From: Chlorobaculum sp.
GTDB taxonomy: Bacteria > Bacteroidota > Chlorobiia > Chlorobiales > Chlorobiaceae
Direction: 5' to 3'
Assembly: GCA_013334655.1 (NCBI GenBank)
Contig: JAAXXD010000010.1
Location: 1-48,650 of the forward strand
Length of the DNA stretch: 48,650 bases
In this document: in pieces, positions 26,178 to 34,728 of the stretch
How the letters are laid out: each line of letters opens with the position of its first letter
Position numbering within the stretch: the first letter of the stretch is position 1
Made by a program: the position numbers and the translations under genes
Notes under the pieces: generated by a model
The model's database searches: none
What the model was told of the DNA's origin: nothing
What the model saw: only the letters and a program-made list of their open reading frames with translations

Positions 26178-26892
26178 GTTCCTGTCTCTTTTTTGAACGT
26201 TTGTCTGCCGGATGGACGACCACGACGAATTCGCCACGCTGCTTCTGACCGGTGAAATGGGCCGCCAGCTCGTCGGGCGTACCGGTGACGTACTCTTCGT
26301 GCATCTTGGTGATCTCACGGGCGGCGAACACCTGCGCGTCGGGAAAGTGCTCTTTGACCTCCTCCATCAGCCGCCCGATCCGGTGCGGCGATTCGTAGAG
26401 AACGACCGTGCTTTCGATGGAGGCGAGGAATTCGAGGCGGGTTTTGCGCCCCTTCTTGTGCGGCAGGAATCCGGCGAAGAAAAAGCTGCTCGACGGCAAC
26501 GGGCAAACCGAGAGCGCCGCCGTCAAGGCGCTCGCGCCCGGCACCGGAACCACCAGAAAGCCTTCCGCGTGCGCCGCGCTCGACATCGTGTAGCCGGGAT
26601 CGCTGATGGCAGGCGTACCCGCGTCGGTCACGAGCGCCACGTCCACCCCTTCGCCGAGCAGCTCGACGACCTGCCGGACGGCTCGCTCCTCGTTGAAGCT
26701 GTGGTAGCTGACGAGCCGCTTGCCCTCGATGCCGAAGTGCCTGAGCAGAATCGAGGTGCGCCGCGTATCCTCGCAGGCAATGGCCCCGGCGTCGCGCAGC
26801 GTTCTGACCGCGCGAAAGGTCATATCGTCGAGATTGCCGAGCGGCGTGGCAACGACGTAGAGCGTGCCTTTATGTTCGTCACGATTATTCAA
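26161..26892 (-). CDS. rsmI: 16S rRNA (cytidine-1402 2'-O) methyltransferase RsmI
   Basis: RsmI methylates the ribose of C1402 in the ribosomal P-site. The 243-residue protein is a tetrapyrrole-methylase-fold enzyme with [70 protein letters not shown] and [29 protein letters not shown] and [13 protein letters not shown] complete the set. All these are standard RsmI blocks. The gene ends inside panC. It is divergent from the ABC ATPase gene across about 100 bases. Confidence 0.95.
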   Translation of the reverse strand: MNNRDEHKGTLYVVATPLGNLDDMTFRAVRTLRDAGAIACEDTRRTSILLRHFGIEGKRLVSYHSFNEERAVRQVVELLGEGVDVALVTDAGTPAISDPGYTMSSAAHAEGFLVVPVPGASALTAALSVCPLPSSSFFFAGFLPHKKGRKTRLEFLASIESTVVLYESPHRIGRLMEEVKEHFPDAQVFAAREITKMHEEYVTGTPDELAAHFTGQKQRGEFVVVVHPADKRSKKRQEHADHQ

Positions 26893-26990
26893 ATTACACC
26901 AGATGTTCGGGGGCGGCCTTTATTCGGGAAGCTTGTATATTGTCTCCAGCATTATAGCAAAAAATATGAGAATCAGATTGATGCAAGCCC

Positions 26991-27974
26991 ATGCAGCGTG
27001 AAGAGATACTGTCGGTCAGCGGCCTGAATGTGCATTTTCCGGTCAGGAACTCCGGATTGACGGGCGGCAAGCAGGTGGCCAAAGCGGTCAACGGCGTGTC
27101 GTTCGAGGTGTTCAAGGGGGAGACGCTCGGCCTGGTCGGCGAGTCGGGATGCGGCAAAACCACGCTCGGGCGCTCGATCGTCCGGCTCGTGCAGCCCTCG
27201 AAAGGCGGGAAGATCGCCTTCCGTGGTCGCGACATCACCGGGCTTGGCAACCGCGAGTTCAGGCCGCTCCGCAAGGAGATCCAGATGATCTTCCAGGATC
27301 CCTTCGGCTCGCTCAATCCGCGCCTGACCATCGGGCAGATGCTTGGCGAGGTGCTCAAGGTGCACGGCATCACGAAAGGCACGCAGGCCACCGCGAAGAA
27401 GATCGACCAGCTGCTCGACACGGTCGGCCTCAACCGTGACTACGCCAACCGCTACCCGCACGAGTTCTCCGGCGGCCAGCGCCAGCGCGTCGGCATCGCC
27501 AGGGCGCTCGCCGTCAATCCGTCGTTCATCATCTGCGACGAACCGGTCTCGGCACTCGACGTCTCGATCCAGTCGCAGATCATCAACCTGCTCAAGGACT
27601 TGCAGCGCGAGTTCGGCCTCACCTACCTCTTCATCGCGCATGATCTCTCGGTGGTCGAGTACATCTCGGATCGCGTCGCGGTGATGTACCTCGGCAAGAT
27701 CGTCGAAATCGCCGACGCCGGAACGCTCTACGCCAGCCCAAAGCACCCCTACACCCAAGCGCTGCTCTCGGCCATTCCAATGCCCGAGCTTGGCCGCAAA
27801 CATGAGCGCATCGTGCTCAAGGGCGACCTGCCGGGGCCGCTCTCGATTCCCGAAGGATGCAGCTTCCACCCCCGCTGTCCATTTGCGAAGGAGGAGTGCC
27901 GGAAGCGCGAGCCGGAGCTGCTGCCGCTCAAGGAGGACGCCACGCACAAGGTGAGCTGTATACTTTATCAGTGA
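26991..27974 (+). CDS. Oligopeptide/dipeptide-type ABC transporter ATP-binding protein (OppF-like)
   Basis: The 327-residue ATPase has Walker A GESGCGKTTLGRS, the Q-loop region EIQMIFQDPFGSLNPRLTI, the signature YPHEFSGGQRQRVGIARAL and Walker B FIICDEPVSALDVS. The D-loop and the H in FIAHDLSVVEYI follow. The C-terminal extension has SIPEGCSFHPRCPFAKEECRKREPEL, the cysteine-containing block of OppD/F proteins that binds a [4Fe-4S] cluster in some members. Permease and OppD genes are absent here, so it may serve a transporter encoded elsewhere. sppA starts 15 bases after its stop, implying co-expression with peptide-processing functions. Confidence 0.9.
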   Translation: MQREEILSVSGLNVHFPVRNSGLTGGKQVAKAVNGVSFEVFKGETLGLVGESGCGKTTLGRSIVRLVQPSKGGKIAFRGRDITGLGNREFRPLRKEIQMIFQDPFGSLNPRLTIGQMLGEVLKVHGITKGTQATAKKIDQLLDTVGLNRDYANRYPHEFSGGQRQRVGIARALAVNPSFIICDEPVSALDVSIQSQIINLLKDLQREFGLTYLFIAHDLSVVEYISDRVAVMYLGKIVEIADAGTLYASPKHPYTQALLSAIPMPELGRKHERIVLKGDLPGPLSIPEGCSFHPRCPFAKEECRKREPELLPLKEDATHKVSCILYQ

Positions 27975-27989
27975 TTCATTTCAATCGAT

Positions 27990-29780
27990 ATGGCCGATAC
28001 GAACAAGAAAAAAGGCGGATGTTTCCGCATCGGATGTCTGACGGTGATCGTCGCCGTGCTGCTCTTTGGCGGACTCGGAATTGTGGCGCATCTGTGGGGC
28101 AAGCGCTTGCCGGAGCGCTTCGTGCTCCGTGTGCCTGTGAGCGGACAGATCGACGAGCACCAGCCGGACGCCTCGTCGTTTCCCATTGGCGGCGGCCACC
28201 AGCCGCTCTCGCTCGAAGAGCTGCTGACGATTCTCGACCGCGCCCGAACCGACAAGCGGGTTGATTCGGTGCTGCTCGAAATCGACGGCCTGAACGCTCC
28301 CGCCGCGAAGATCGAGGAGTTGAGCAGCTCGATTGCCGCTCTCCGGAAATCGGGTAAAAAGGTCACGGCCTTCCTGATTACGCCCGAAGACAAGGATTAC
28401 CTGCTGGCGACCGCCTGCGACGCAATCATCGCGCAGAAAGGTTCGTGGATGACGCTCGACGGTCTCAAGGCGGAGCTTTTCTTTCTTGCCGATCCGCTTA
28501 AAAAGCTTGGCGTGACCTTCCAGGCAGCGCAGTGGAAAAAGTACAAAAGCGCCGTAGAATCCTTCACGCGAAGCACTCCAAGCCCGGAGAACCTCGAAGA
28601 GAGCAACGCTTTACTTGACGACGCCTGGGCGGACTACCTCGACGCGGTGTCGCGCCAGCGACGTATCGGCAAGGATGCTTTCCGGCAGGTGATCGACTCT
28701 CTCGCCGTGCTGACCCCTGAAAAAGCGCTCGGCCTGCGCCTGATCGACCGCGTCGCCACCGACCGCGAGCTTGAAAAGGAGTACGCGCAACGGCTCGACA
28801 AACCGGCGGACGAGCTGTTCGTGGGAGGCCGGGCGTATCTCGACGCGACCGGCGGTATGAAGCCGCAGAGCGTTGGCGACCGGATCGCCGTGCTCAATAT
28901 CACCGGGATGATCGTCAGCGACGGCGCGGCGGATATGGGCGATGGTGAAAAAACCGATGTTTCCACAGTGAAGCAGGCGCTTCAGACCGCGCTCGACGAT
29001 TCGAAGGTCAAGGCAATCGTGTTACGCATCGACAGCCCCGGCGGTGACGCTCTGGCCGCTTCGACGATGCTCGAGCTGCTCGACGAGGCGAAAGCCAAAA
29101 AGCCCATCGTGGCCTCAATGTCCGGCGTGGCGGCCTCGGGCGGCTACATGGTGGCGCTCGCGGGCGACAGGATTTTCGCCGAGCCGATGTCCGTGACCGG
29201 CTCGATTGGCGTCTTCTCGCTCAAGCCCGACGTGAGCGGCCTGCTCGAAAAGACCGGCATTCGCCGCGAGGTGCTCACCCGAGGCCGCTTTGCCGATGCC
29301 GAAACGCCCTTCAAGGCGTTCGATGACGCCTCGTTCAGCAAGTTCATGGAGATGACAGGCGTGGTGTATGACGACTTCATCGCCAAAGTGGCGAAAGGGC
29401 GCAAAATGACGCCCGCCGCCGTTGATGCCGTCGCCGGAGGCCGCGTCTGGAGCGGCAAGCGTGCGCTCGAAGTTGGTCTCATCGACCGGATTGGCGGACT
29501 CAACGATGCCGTGCAGGAGGCCAAACAGCTCGCCCGGATGGATGCCAAGTCAAAGCCAGAGCTGCTCTATCTCCCCGTCCGCAAAACCTGGCTCGAATAC
29601 CTGCTCGCAGGCGACACATCAGCGATGACCTCAGCGCTCACCGCCGGAATCGTCAGGCAATCGCTCGGTCAACTGCAACCGCTCGCCAACCTGCCCGGCG
29701 CAAAAATCGCCCGCTACCTCTTGCGCTCGGAAGCGCCGCAGGTATTGGCGCTCGACCCGGTCGAAGTAGAGATAAAGTGA
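27990..29780 (+). CDS. sppA: Signal peptide peptidase SppA, long (67K) type
   Basis: SppA degrades cleaved signal peptides in the membrane. The 596-residue protein has one N-terminal membrane helix (about residues 15-36) and two crotonase-like halves, as in the long E. coli form. The catalytic lysine is probably Lys186 in QWKKYKSAVESFTR, and the nucleophile Ser383 in MSGVAASGGYMVAL. The second half also shows VLRIDSPGGDALAA and SVTGSIGVFSLKPD, the typical contact region. It lies 15 bases after an oligopeptide-type ATPase gene, which suggests a shared transcript. The stop overlaps the start of a dispersed repeat that probably ends transcription. Confidence 0.94.
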   Translation: MADTNKKKGGCFRIGCLTVIVAVLLFGGLGIVAHLWGKRLPERFVLRVPVSGQIDEHQPDASSFPIGGGHQPLSLEELLTILDRARTDKRVDSVLLEIDGLNAPAAKIEELSSSIAALRKSGKKVTAFLITPEDKDYLLATACDAIIAQKGSWMTLDGLKAELFFLADPLKKLGVTFQAAQWKKYKSAVESFTRSTPSPENLEESNALLDDAWADYLDAVSRQRRIGKDAFRQVIDSLAVLTPEKALGLRLIDRVATDRELEKEYAQRLDKPADELFVGGRAYLDATGGMKPQSVGDRIAVLNITGMIVSDGAADMGDGEKTDVSTVKQALQTALDDSKVKAIVLRIDSPGGDALAASTMLELLDEAKAKKPIVASMSGVAASGGYMVALAGDRIFAEPMSVTGSIGVFSLKPDVSGLLEKTGIRREVLTRGRFADAETPFKAFDDASFSKFMEMTGVVYDDFIAKVAKGRKMTPAAVDAVAGGRVWSGKRALEVGLIDRIGGLNDAVQEAKQLARMDAKSKPELLYLPVRKTWLEYLLAGDTSAMTSALTAGIVRQSLGQLQPLANLPGAKIARYLLRSEAPQVLALDPVEVEIK

Positions 29781-29831
29781 TAATGGACAATTGAAAATGG
29801 ATAATGTAGGGGCGGCTCTTGTGGCCGCCCT
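29778..29831. repeat. Dispersed repeat with GC-rich hairpin after sppA
   Basis: After the stop lie GATAATGG, ACAATTG and ATGGATAATG, then GGGCGGC (29810-29816) paired with GCCGCCC (29824-29830) around a 7-base loop. It resembles the repeat after tonB at 17890. It may act as a terminator; the T-run is missing. Confidence 0.6.
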
Positions 29832-29855
29832 CTGACTCTCCTGCAGATTCGTCTG

Positions 29856-30158
29856 TCAACTCTTCTCCATAATCTGCTCGATGGCAGAGACGATTTCATG
29901 CACATCGTCAGGCGACACTGCGGAAAACCATATTTTCTGCGGGTAAATCATCACATTCGGCCCTGTGGCGCAAACCCCCATGCAGCTGGATGTCGAGACT
30001 CTCACTTTACCCTTCCACCCTTTCCCGTCAACAGCGTCCTTCAATTTTTCTTTTATGAGCTGACTGTTACTGTCCGCACAAGATTTCCGCTCTCCCCCGC
30101 GATCATTCGTGCAGACAAAAACGTGAACGATGAAAGGTGATTCGTTTTGAATGGGCAT
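29856..30158 (-). CDS. Thioredoxin-like [2Fe-2S] ferredoxin
   Basis: The 100-residue protein begins MPIQNESPFIVHVFVCTNDR and has the pattern of thioredoxin-like [2Fe-2S] ferredoxins: a first Cys in VFVCTNDR, a second in ERKSCAD, and the pair CMGVC in STSSCMGVCATGPNVMIYP. This is the fold seen in Clostridium/Aquifex-type ferredoxins and in NuoE-like domains. YPQKIWFSAVSPDDVHEIV completes the domain. It probably transfers electrons in an unassigned redox system. Part of its 5' end is duplicated at 30866-30943, on the far side of a toxin-antitoxin pair. Confidence 0.9.
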   Translation of the reverse strand: MPIQNESPFIVHVFVCTNDRGGERKSCADSNSQLIKEKLKDAVDGKGWKGKVRVSTSSCMGVCATGPNVMIYPQKIWFSAVSPDDVHEIVSAIEQIMEKS

Positions 30159-30189
30159 GATAGAATTGTTTTCTAAATCTATGTTTTTA

Positions 30190-30501
30190 CTACTCTTTAC
30201 CAGAACCGGAGCGCCTTTTCAACCAATATCCCGGTTTACGTTTATTGTGTGCCAATGCGATGATATAGATGTAATCTGGTTCGATTGAATAGATAATTGA
30301 ATATGGAAATTTTGATAAAAGATAACGTCTGAAAGGTGATGTTATGGTTCGATACAGGAAAGGATTTTCTGAAAGTTGCTTAACGGCAATTTCAACCGCG
30401 ATTCGGTAACGAAGTCCCAATCCCTTTTGGCGCTCTTCGTAATACCGGACAGCATCCAGAAATTCAGCTCGGGCATCTGGATCAAAAACGACTGAAGTCA
30501 T
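30190..30501 (-). CDS. ParE/RelE-type toxin
   Basis: The 103-residue protein has the layout of ParE/RelE-fold toxins: FDPDARAEFLDAVRYYEERQ at the start, LGLRYRIAVEIAVKQLSENP in the middle, then RYLLSKFPYSIIYSIEPDYIYIIALAHNKRKPGYW. Toxins of this fold act on gyrase (ParE) or on ribosome-bound mRNA (RelE); which applies here cannot be read. The end AHNKRKPGYW is more like ParE-type members. The gene overlaps the antitoxin by four bases, and composition is more AT-rich than the flanking genes. Confidence 0.88.
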   Translation of the reverse strand: MTSVVFDPDARAEFLDAVRYYEERQKGLGLRYRIAVEIAVKQLSENPFLYRTITSPFRRYLLSKFPYSIIYSIEPDYIYIIALAHNKRKPGYWLKRRSGSGKE

Positions 30502-30728
30502 TCAAGTATCCTGTCAGCTTCGGCAAACACATCTTTAGCATCGATACCTGATCGGCGTCCCTCCTTATACTCTTGATAACGACGTTCAGCTTCAGCGATC
30601 CATGCTACATCAGTGTCTGTGTGCACATCATCGCCCAGAGAACTCAGTAAACGATCAGCCAAAAACGCCCGCTCCTGATGAGAAAGACTGAGCGCCTCAG
30701 TTTCAATTTTTTTCAATAAATCGGTCAT
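30498..30728 (-). CDS. Antitoxin of the addiction-module component family
   Basis: The 76-residue protein MTDLLKKIETEALSLSHQER, with DVAWIAEAERRYQEYKEGR and a GIDAKDVFAEADRIL-type tail, fits the putative addiction module component family. Members of that family precede ParE-type toxins. The tail would wrap around the toxin. It is the first gene of the pair, with the toxin start overlapping its stop by four bases. Such pairs usually repress their own promoter, which should lie upstream of 30728. Confidence 0.88.
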   Translation of the reverse strand: MTDLLKKIETEALSLSHQERAFLADRLLSSLGDDVHTDTDVAWIAEAERRYQEYKEGRRSGIDAKDVFAEADRILE

Positions 30729-30865
30729 AAATACCTCATAAATACCATTTCAGTAAACAAATTCCAGCACATTCTGCTGTTCTTTTAAACAGCACAGCAT
30801 CAGGCAATAGTTTCTTGCCACTCATCAAAATAGCGCATCAAGCGGGCTTTTACCAGCCACGCATG

Positions 30866-30943
30866 AGTTTCGCTCTCCCCCGCGATCATTGGTACAGACA
30901 AACACATGAGCGATGAATGGTGATTCGTTTTGAATGGACATTG
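30866..30943 (-). pseudogene. Copy of the 5' end of the [2Fe-2S] ferredoxin gene
   Basis: The minus strand reads MSIQNESPFIAHVFVCTNDR then GGER and loses homology. It matches 30086-30165, including some bases before the start codon, at about 85 percent by eye. Only the first 25 or so codons are present. It lies in the same orientation as the intact gene and on the other side of the toxin-antitoxin pair. Confidence 0.85.
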
Positions 30944-30985
30944 TGGAATATCTCCGTGATGTAATATTTCTTCAAACGAAAACGA

Positions 30986-31591
30986 TTAGCCTGATGCGGA
31001 TTTATCGCCGATTGGCTGTGTTGCGTTGTTAGGAGTTTCCTGTTCTATCGAAAAAACAAGGTTCGGAAAAGGGAGCCTTGCAATTTTGCTGGTCGGATAT
31101 ACGTGAAGATATATATCCAACAAAAACAACAGCACCAACAATAATAAAGGAAAAATTCCGTAGCGATTTATATCCAAGACATAAATCGCAGCAAGAATAG
31201 TGATAATTCCCGTTAGCCCAAGATTGCCAAAGAAAGAGAAGTTCTGTTGCAACTGGCGTTGGTTTACGAAATTCTCCCAAGAAATAAAATCAACTGGCAA
31301 CGAACTGCTGTTCAACAATCCGGGTTCCAGATAATGCCTGCAATAAAACCCAATTCTCTTTGTAGAAATGCTGTAACTATTGATGAGTAGATCAAAGAAA
31401 ATGGCTGCAAATGCTGGGACCAGAAGTAAAACAGGATCAATTTTTCCGATGTTTGCATAGATCAGGCCAATTCCGGCTCCAACTGAGGTGATCTTGGCTG
31501 TTAATAGTTTTGCTCTTATCTTTTGCGCCTGAAGGATTTCTTTCCTTAACTCAACAAGAGTATTCCAGAGTATTGTTTTGCGATCTGTCAT
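30986..31591 (-). CDS. Membrane protein of unknown function
   Basis: I choose the ATG at 31591 because GAGGA lies seven bases before it; a TTG two codons upstream is in frame. The 201-residue protein has a charged N-terminal helix (LVELRKEILQAQKIRAKLL), two membrane helices at about residues 32-70, a middle soluble part of about 60 residues, and two more helices (about 122-165). The C-terminus ends in a hydrophilic tail. The gene is AT-rich compared with housekeeping genes here. No known family is recognised. It stands alone next to the ferredoxin-fragment and comM-remnant scars. Confidence 0.6.
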   Translation of the reverse strand: MTDRKTILWNTLVELRKEILQAQKIRAKLLTAKITSVGAGIGLIYANIGKIDPVLLLVPAFAAIFFDLLINSYSISTKRIGFYCRHYLEPGLLNSSSLPVDFISWENFVNQRQLQQNFSFFGNLGLTGIITILAAIYVLDINRYGIFPLLLLVLLFLLDIYLHVYPTSKIARLPFPNLVFSIEQETPNNATQPIGDKSASG

Positions 31592-31879
31592 AGTCAATCC
31601 TCAGTCCCTTAAGCTCTGATTAACAAGCTACCTATAGTGCGCAAACGAAACTACCAGCTGGCAAACAATTCTTACCTTGAAATGTAGTATTTCATAAGAA
31701 AAAGCCCATAAAAAAACCGTTTCGCGTAACAACAGAGAACAATTTTTATTCGAGCACTTCCTAATTGTCGCACATTCTCCCACCAGCACGGTTCACGAAT
31801 CGTCCTCGTTCGTTGGCAAATCCCGCAAAATCGTATACAATTCATCTGACCCATCCGTCCGCCCCGTCCAATCCTCCCT

Positions 31880-32130
31880 CTAAAAACTCCAGAATTCGCG
31901 GTCGAGGCTGCGGTACTGGATGCCTTGCACGAGGTGCTTCATTTCGATATGCTCCGCGCCGTCGAGGTCGGCGACCGTGCGGCTTGTCTTGAGAATAAGG
32001 TCATGCACTCTCGGAGAGGCTGGGGCGGTTCATCGCCTCCATCAGCTTTTCGGCGCTCTCCTTGTCGAGCTTGCAGAACTTGCGGATCAGCTTCGAGACT
32101 AAAACCGTCTAGGCCTTGCTGGAGGCGATG
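31880..32130 (-). pseudogene. C-terminal remnant of ComM/YifB (Mg-chelatase-like ATPase)
   Basis: On the minus strand the pieces KLDKESAEKLMEAMNRPSLS, then in a shifted frame HDLILKTSRTVADLDGAEHI and EMKHLVQGIQYRSLDREFWS, match the end of YifB/ComM proteins. The frame is broken near 32012, and a TAG lies near 32112. Only about 80 codons of a protein of about 510 residues remain. The rest, including the ATPase core, is absent, so a functional copy must be elsewhere if the cell has one. Confidence 0.8.
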
Positions 32131-32196
32131 GAGATAAGAATGCCGGAAGTACTCGAATCGAGAAACATAGAGGTAGTCACAAGAAAGAACCCCTCC

Positions 32197-32238
32197 AAAT
32201 CCCGTAACTAACATCTCAGCGAGTAGTTACAGGGATTT
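32197..32238. repeat. Inverted repeat in the comM-purF gap
   Basis: AAATCCCGTAACTA (32197-32210) and TAGTTACAGGGATTT (32224-32238) are inverted repeats, perfect but for one extra base, with a 13-base loop. They occur in an otherwise empty 200-base gap. Possible roles are a mobile-element end or a hairpin in a lost transcript. Confidence 0.55.
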
Positions 32239-32308
32239 CTCGTTTGTTTGGTTCTGGAACTTCCGTTGAAATCGAAATCGGTTTTTCATCCATTCCGGCC
32301 AGAAGCAG

Positions 32309-32342
32309 CAAAGCCATCCCGAACAGTGCCGGGATGGCTTTG
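32309..32342 (-). terminator. Terminator hairpin of purF
   Basis: CAAAGCCATCCCG (32309-32321) pairs with CGGGATGGCTTTG (32330-32342), a perfect 13-bp stem with an 8-base loop, 31 bases after the purF stop on the minus strand. A clean T-run is not seen. Confidence 0.75.
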
Positions 32343-32373
32343 ACATCTGGATGACGGCGATACCGAGAGCTCG

Positions 32374-33867
32374 TCAATCGTTCTCTTCCTTGTCGGTTGT
32401 GACGTCAGTGATCGGGATCGGGTAATCTCCACCGAAACACGCGGTGCAGTAGCTGCACGCTTCGCCATCGAACTTCGGTACGCTGTTGAGCAGACCCTGC
32501 ATGGAGAGGTAGCGCAGCGAGTCCACTCCGATGTACTCTCTGATCTTTTCGATGTTGCCCAGCTCGTGCTCGGCATCGGCAAGCATATGGGTCAGGAGCT
32601 GGCGCTTTGTCGGAAAGTCCATGCCATAGAAGCACGGGTTGGTGATCGGCGGCGAGCTGATGTGCAGATGGATCTCCGCGGGATGGGCCTCACGCACCAG
32701 CTTGATGAGCATTCTGGCCGTTGTACCTCGCACGATCGAGTCATCGACGAGGATGATCGGACGCCCCTGCATGACGCCGCGCACAATATTGTATTTGGAG
32801 CGAACCTTGATTTCGCGGCTCTGGCTGCCCGGCTGGATGAAGGTGCGGCCCACATAATGGTTGCGAATGAGGCCGTGCTCGAAGCGGGCCTGCTTGCCAA
32901 GCTTGTTGCTCTCCCGCACGAAGCCGAGCGCGGCAGTGTTCGAGGAGTCGGGCACGCTCACGACAGCCAGCTCCTTTTCGCTCTCTTTGCGGTCGATGGT
33001 CGATTCCCGCGCGAGATTCTTGCCGAGGTTCCGGCGCACCTTGTCCACCGAATGCTGGAAGATAAAGCTGTCGGGGCGGGCGAAATAGACATACTCGAAA
33101 ATGCAGCGGGCCTTTCGCTCCACAGGTGGCAGAAAGATCGAGACCGGCTTTTCGTTGTCAATGGCAAGGTGATCGATCAGCAGGATTTCGCCCGGCGCGA
33201 TGTCGCGAATGTACTCGGCCTTGATGATATCGAAGGCGCAGGTTTCGCTCGCCACGACGTAGGCCATATTACCGGTCGCCGGATCGATCTTTTTGCCGAG
33301 AGCAAGAGGACGCACGCCGTACGGATCGCGGGCGGCGATCATCTGGTTGTTGGCGAGAATGACGATCGAGTAAGCACCCTCGACCTGCCGCAAAGCATCG
33401 TAAATCTGATGGATCGGCTCCTTCTCTTTGCTTCGGGCTGCCAGATGCGGAATGATTTCGGTGTCCGACGAGGCCTGGAAAATCACCCCCTGTTCGGTCA
33501 GCTCCTTGCGCAGCGCTCTCGAATTGGTGAGGTTTCCGTTATGGGCGATGGCGAGGCTGCCGGAGCGATAGGTGAGGGAGAAGGGCTGGATATTATTGTT
33601 CGATTTCGAAGCGCCGGTGGTCGAGTAGCGGTTGTGACCGATGGCCGCATAGCCGCTCAGATTCTCGAAAATCTGCTCGTCCCTGAACACCTCCGAAACC
33701 AGTCCCGGCCCTTTATGCTGCTTGAACAGCGTTTTCTTCTTTGCCTTGTTGTATTCTGCAACCACGATACCTGCCGCCTCCTGTCCTCGATGCTGAAGAG
33801 AGTAGAGTCCGTAAAAGGTATCTTCGGCGGGAGTTTTTGAATTAAAAACGCCGAAAACTCCGCACAT
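32374..33867 (-). CDS. purF: Amidophosphoribosyltransferase PurF
   Basis: PurF makes phosphoribosylamine from PRPP and glutamine, the first step of purine synthesis. The 497-residue protein begins MCGVFGVFNSKTPAEDTFYG, so Cys2 is the glutaminase nucleophile after removal of Met, with no propeptide. LYSLQHRGQEAAGIVV and GHNRYSTTG complete the N-terminal amidotransferase site. The PRPP-binding loop is ILVDDSIVRGTTARML. Cysteines in RKARCIFEYVYFARPDS and near the end (GEACSYCTACFGGDYP) match the arrangement of [4Fe-4S] cluster-containing PurFs like that of Bacillus. The gene stands alone. The other purine genes purN and purH lie 5-6 kb downstream. A long opposing frame is a shadow. Confidence 0.96.
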   Translation of the reverse strand: MCGVFGVFNSKTPAEDTFYGLYSLQHRGQEAAGIVVAEYNKAKKKTLFKQHKGPGLVSEVFRDEQIFENLSGYAAIGHNRYSTTGASKSNNNIQPFSLTYRSGSLAIAHNGNLTNSRALRKELTEQGVIFQASSDTEIIPHLAARSKEKEPIHQIYDALRQVEGAYSIVILANNQMIAARDPYGVRPLALGKKIDPATGNMAYVVASETCAFDIIKAEYIRDIAPGEILLIDHLAIDNEKPVSIFLPPVERKARCIFEYVYFARPDSFIFQHSVDKVRRNLGKNLARESTIDRKESEKELAVVSVPDSSNTAALGFVRESNKLGKQARFEHGLIRNHYVGRTFIQPGSQSREIKVRSKYNIVRGVMQGRPIILVDDSIVRGTTARMLIKLVREAHPAEIHLHISSPPITNPCFYGMDFPTKRQLLTHMLADAEHELGNIEKIREYIGVDSLRYLSMQGLLNSVPKFDGEACSYCTACFGGDYPIPITDVTTDKEEND

Positions 33868-34080
33868 ATAGGTGAAATCTTGAGATTGTGTAAAATCTTT
33901 GCCTTTTAAAGGCAGGTGAAGCTAATATATCAAGGTCAAAATTAAAAACAATCAAACAGGCAAAAGCGTTCGCTTCCGCATTTTCACCGCACCGGCCCAT
34001 TCAGCCACAGCCTGGCCGCGCTACCGGTTTTATTCTTAAGACTTTCATCCGTAAGGAATTGAATGACCGCTCATGCCGTT

Positions 34081-34100
34081 TGTTTGCATGGATGCAAACA
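34081..34100. promoter_or_regulatory. Near-perfect palindrome upstream of a membrane protein gene
   Basis: TGTTTGCAT (34081-34089) and ATGCAAACA (34092-34100) are 9-base inverted repeats around GG, 28 bases before the start at 34129. Position fits an operator, and the sequence could also form a small hairpin in the leader. Confidence 0.45.
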
Positions 34101-34128
34101 CCCGCAACAACACACAATTCAATTCGTT

Positions 34129-34656
34129 ATGAACGCTTCGCCAAAGAAATCTCCTGCTGAGTCGGTATGGACCTGGATTCTGATCACGCTGCTCTGGGGC
34201 ACCGTGTTTTTTTTCACCTCGACCTGGATGCTCGGGAAAGCTTCGGAATGGCTCGACGCCGGAGGCTTCATGCCCAACGCCTCCGAGACGCTTGCTGTCT
34301 ATCGGTTGTATGCGCCGGTGCTGCTCGTGATCGCGCTTGTGGCGAAGGTCGTCAAAAACCGGCTCGATCCCGGTTCGCTCAGGCAGCTCGAACGGCAGAA
34401 GGCGGTCAAAGAGGGAAAACGCGAACGTTATTTCGTCTCGTTCGCGGGCGGTATCGCGAGCAGCTTTCTGTTTGCCGTGCTGACGGCGGTCGCTCATCTG
34501 GCGGCGGCACCGCTCACCGGAGCGGTCATCAGGCTGAACGTGGCGACGATAGCGGTTGCGGGCGCGATGAACATTGCCGCCGGTCTCGGGGCTTCTCTGT
34601 TTGTAGGGATGATTTTTCTCGTCTCGGGAGTCGGAAGAAGCACGAAGCGCGGCTGA
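34129..34656 (+). CDS. Four-helix membrane protein of unknown function
   Basis: The start at 34129 (MNASPKKSPAESVWTW) gives 175 residues; the frame opens 22 codons earlier across the palindrome and is less likely. Membrane helices are seen at about residues 12-35 (WTWILITLLWGTVFFFTSTW), 58-76 (LYAPVLLVIALVAKVV), 108-130 (GGIASSFLFAVLTAVAHLAA) and 140-168 (VATIAVAGAMNIAAGLGASL). A charged loop (LRQLERQKAVKEGKRERY) joins helices 2 and 3. No family is recognised. The gene lies between purF (divergent) and tRNA-Ala (convergent) and has no evident Shine-Dalgarno sequence. Confidence 0.65.
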   Translation: MNASPKKSPAESVWTWILITLLWGTVFFFTSTWMLGKASEWLDAGGFMPNASETLAVYRLYAPVLLVIALVAKVVKNRLDPGSLRQLERQKAVKEGKRERYFVSFAGGIASSFLFAVLTAVAHLAAAPLTGAVIRLNVATIAVAGAMNIAAGLGASLFVGMIFLVSGVGRSTKRG

Positions 34657-34728
34657 ACGTTGAGAGGCGGCAGACTATAAATGAAAGAAGCGCAGGGGAG
34701 GGTTGCGCTTCTTTCGAGAGATTTTCCG

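Noticed and set aside
33901-33913. Palindrome GCCTTTTAAAGGC upstream of purF
   Set aside because: Short (6-base arms), AT-rich at its centre and close to chance expectation; no PurR-type site could be recognised.
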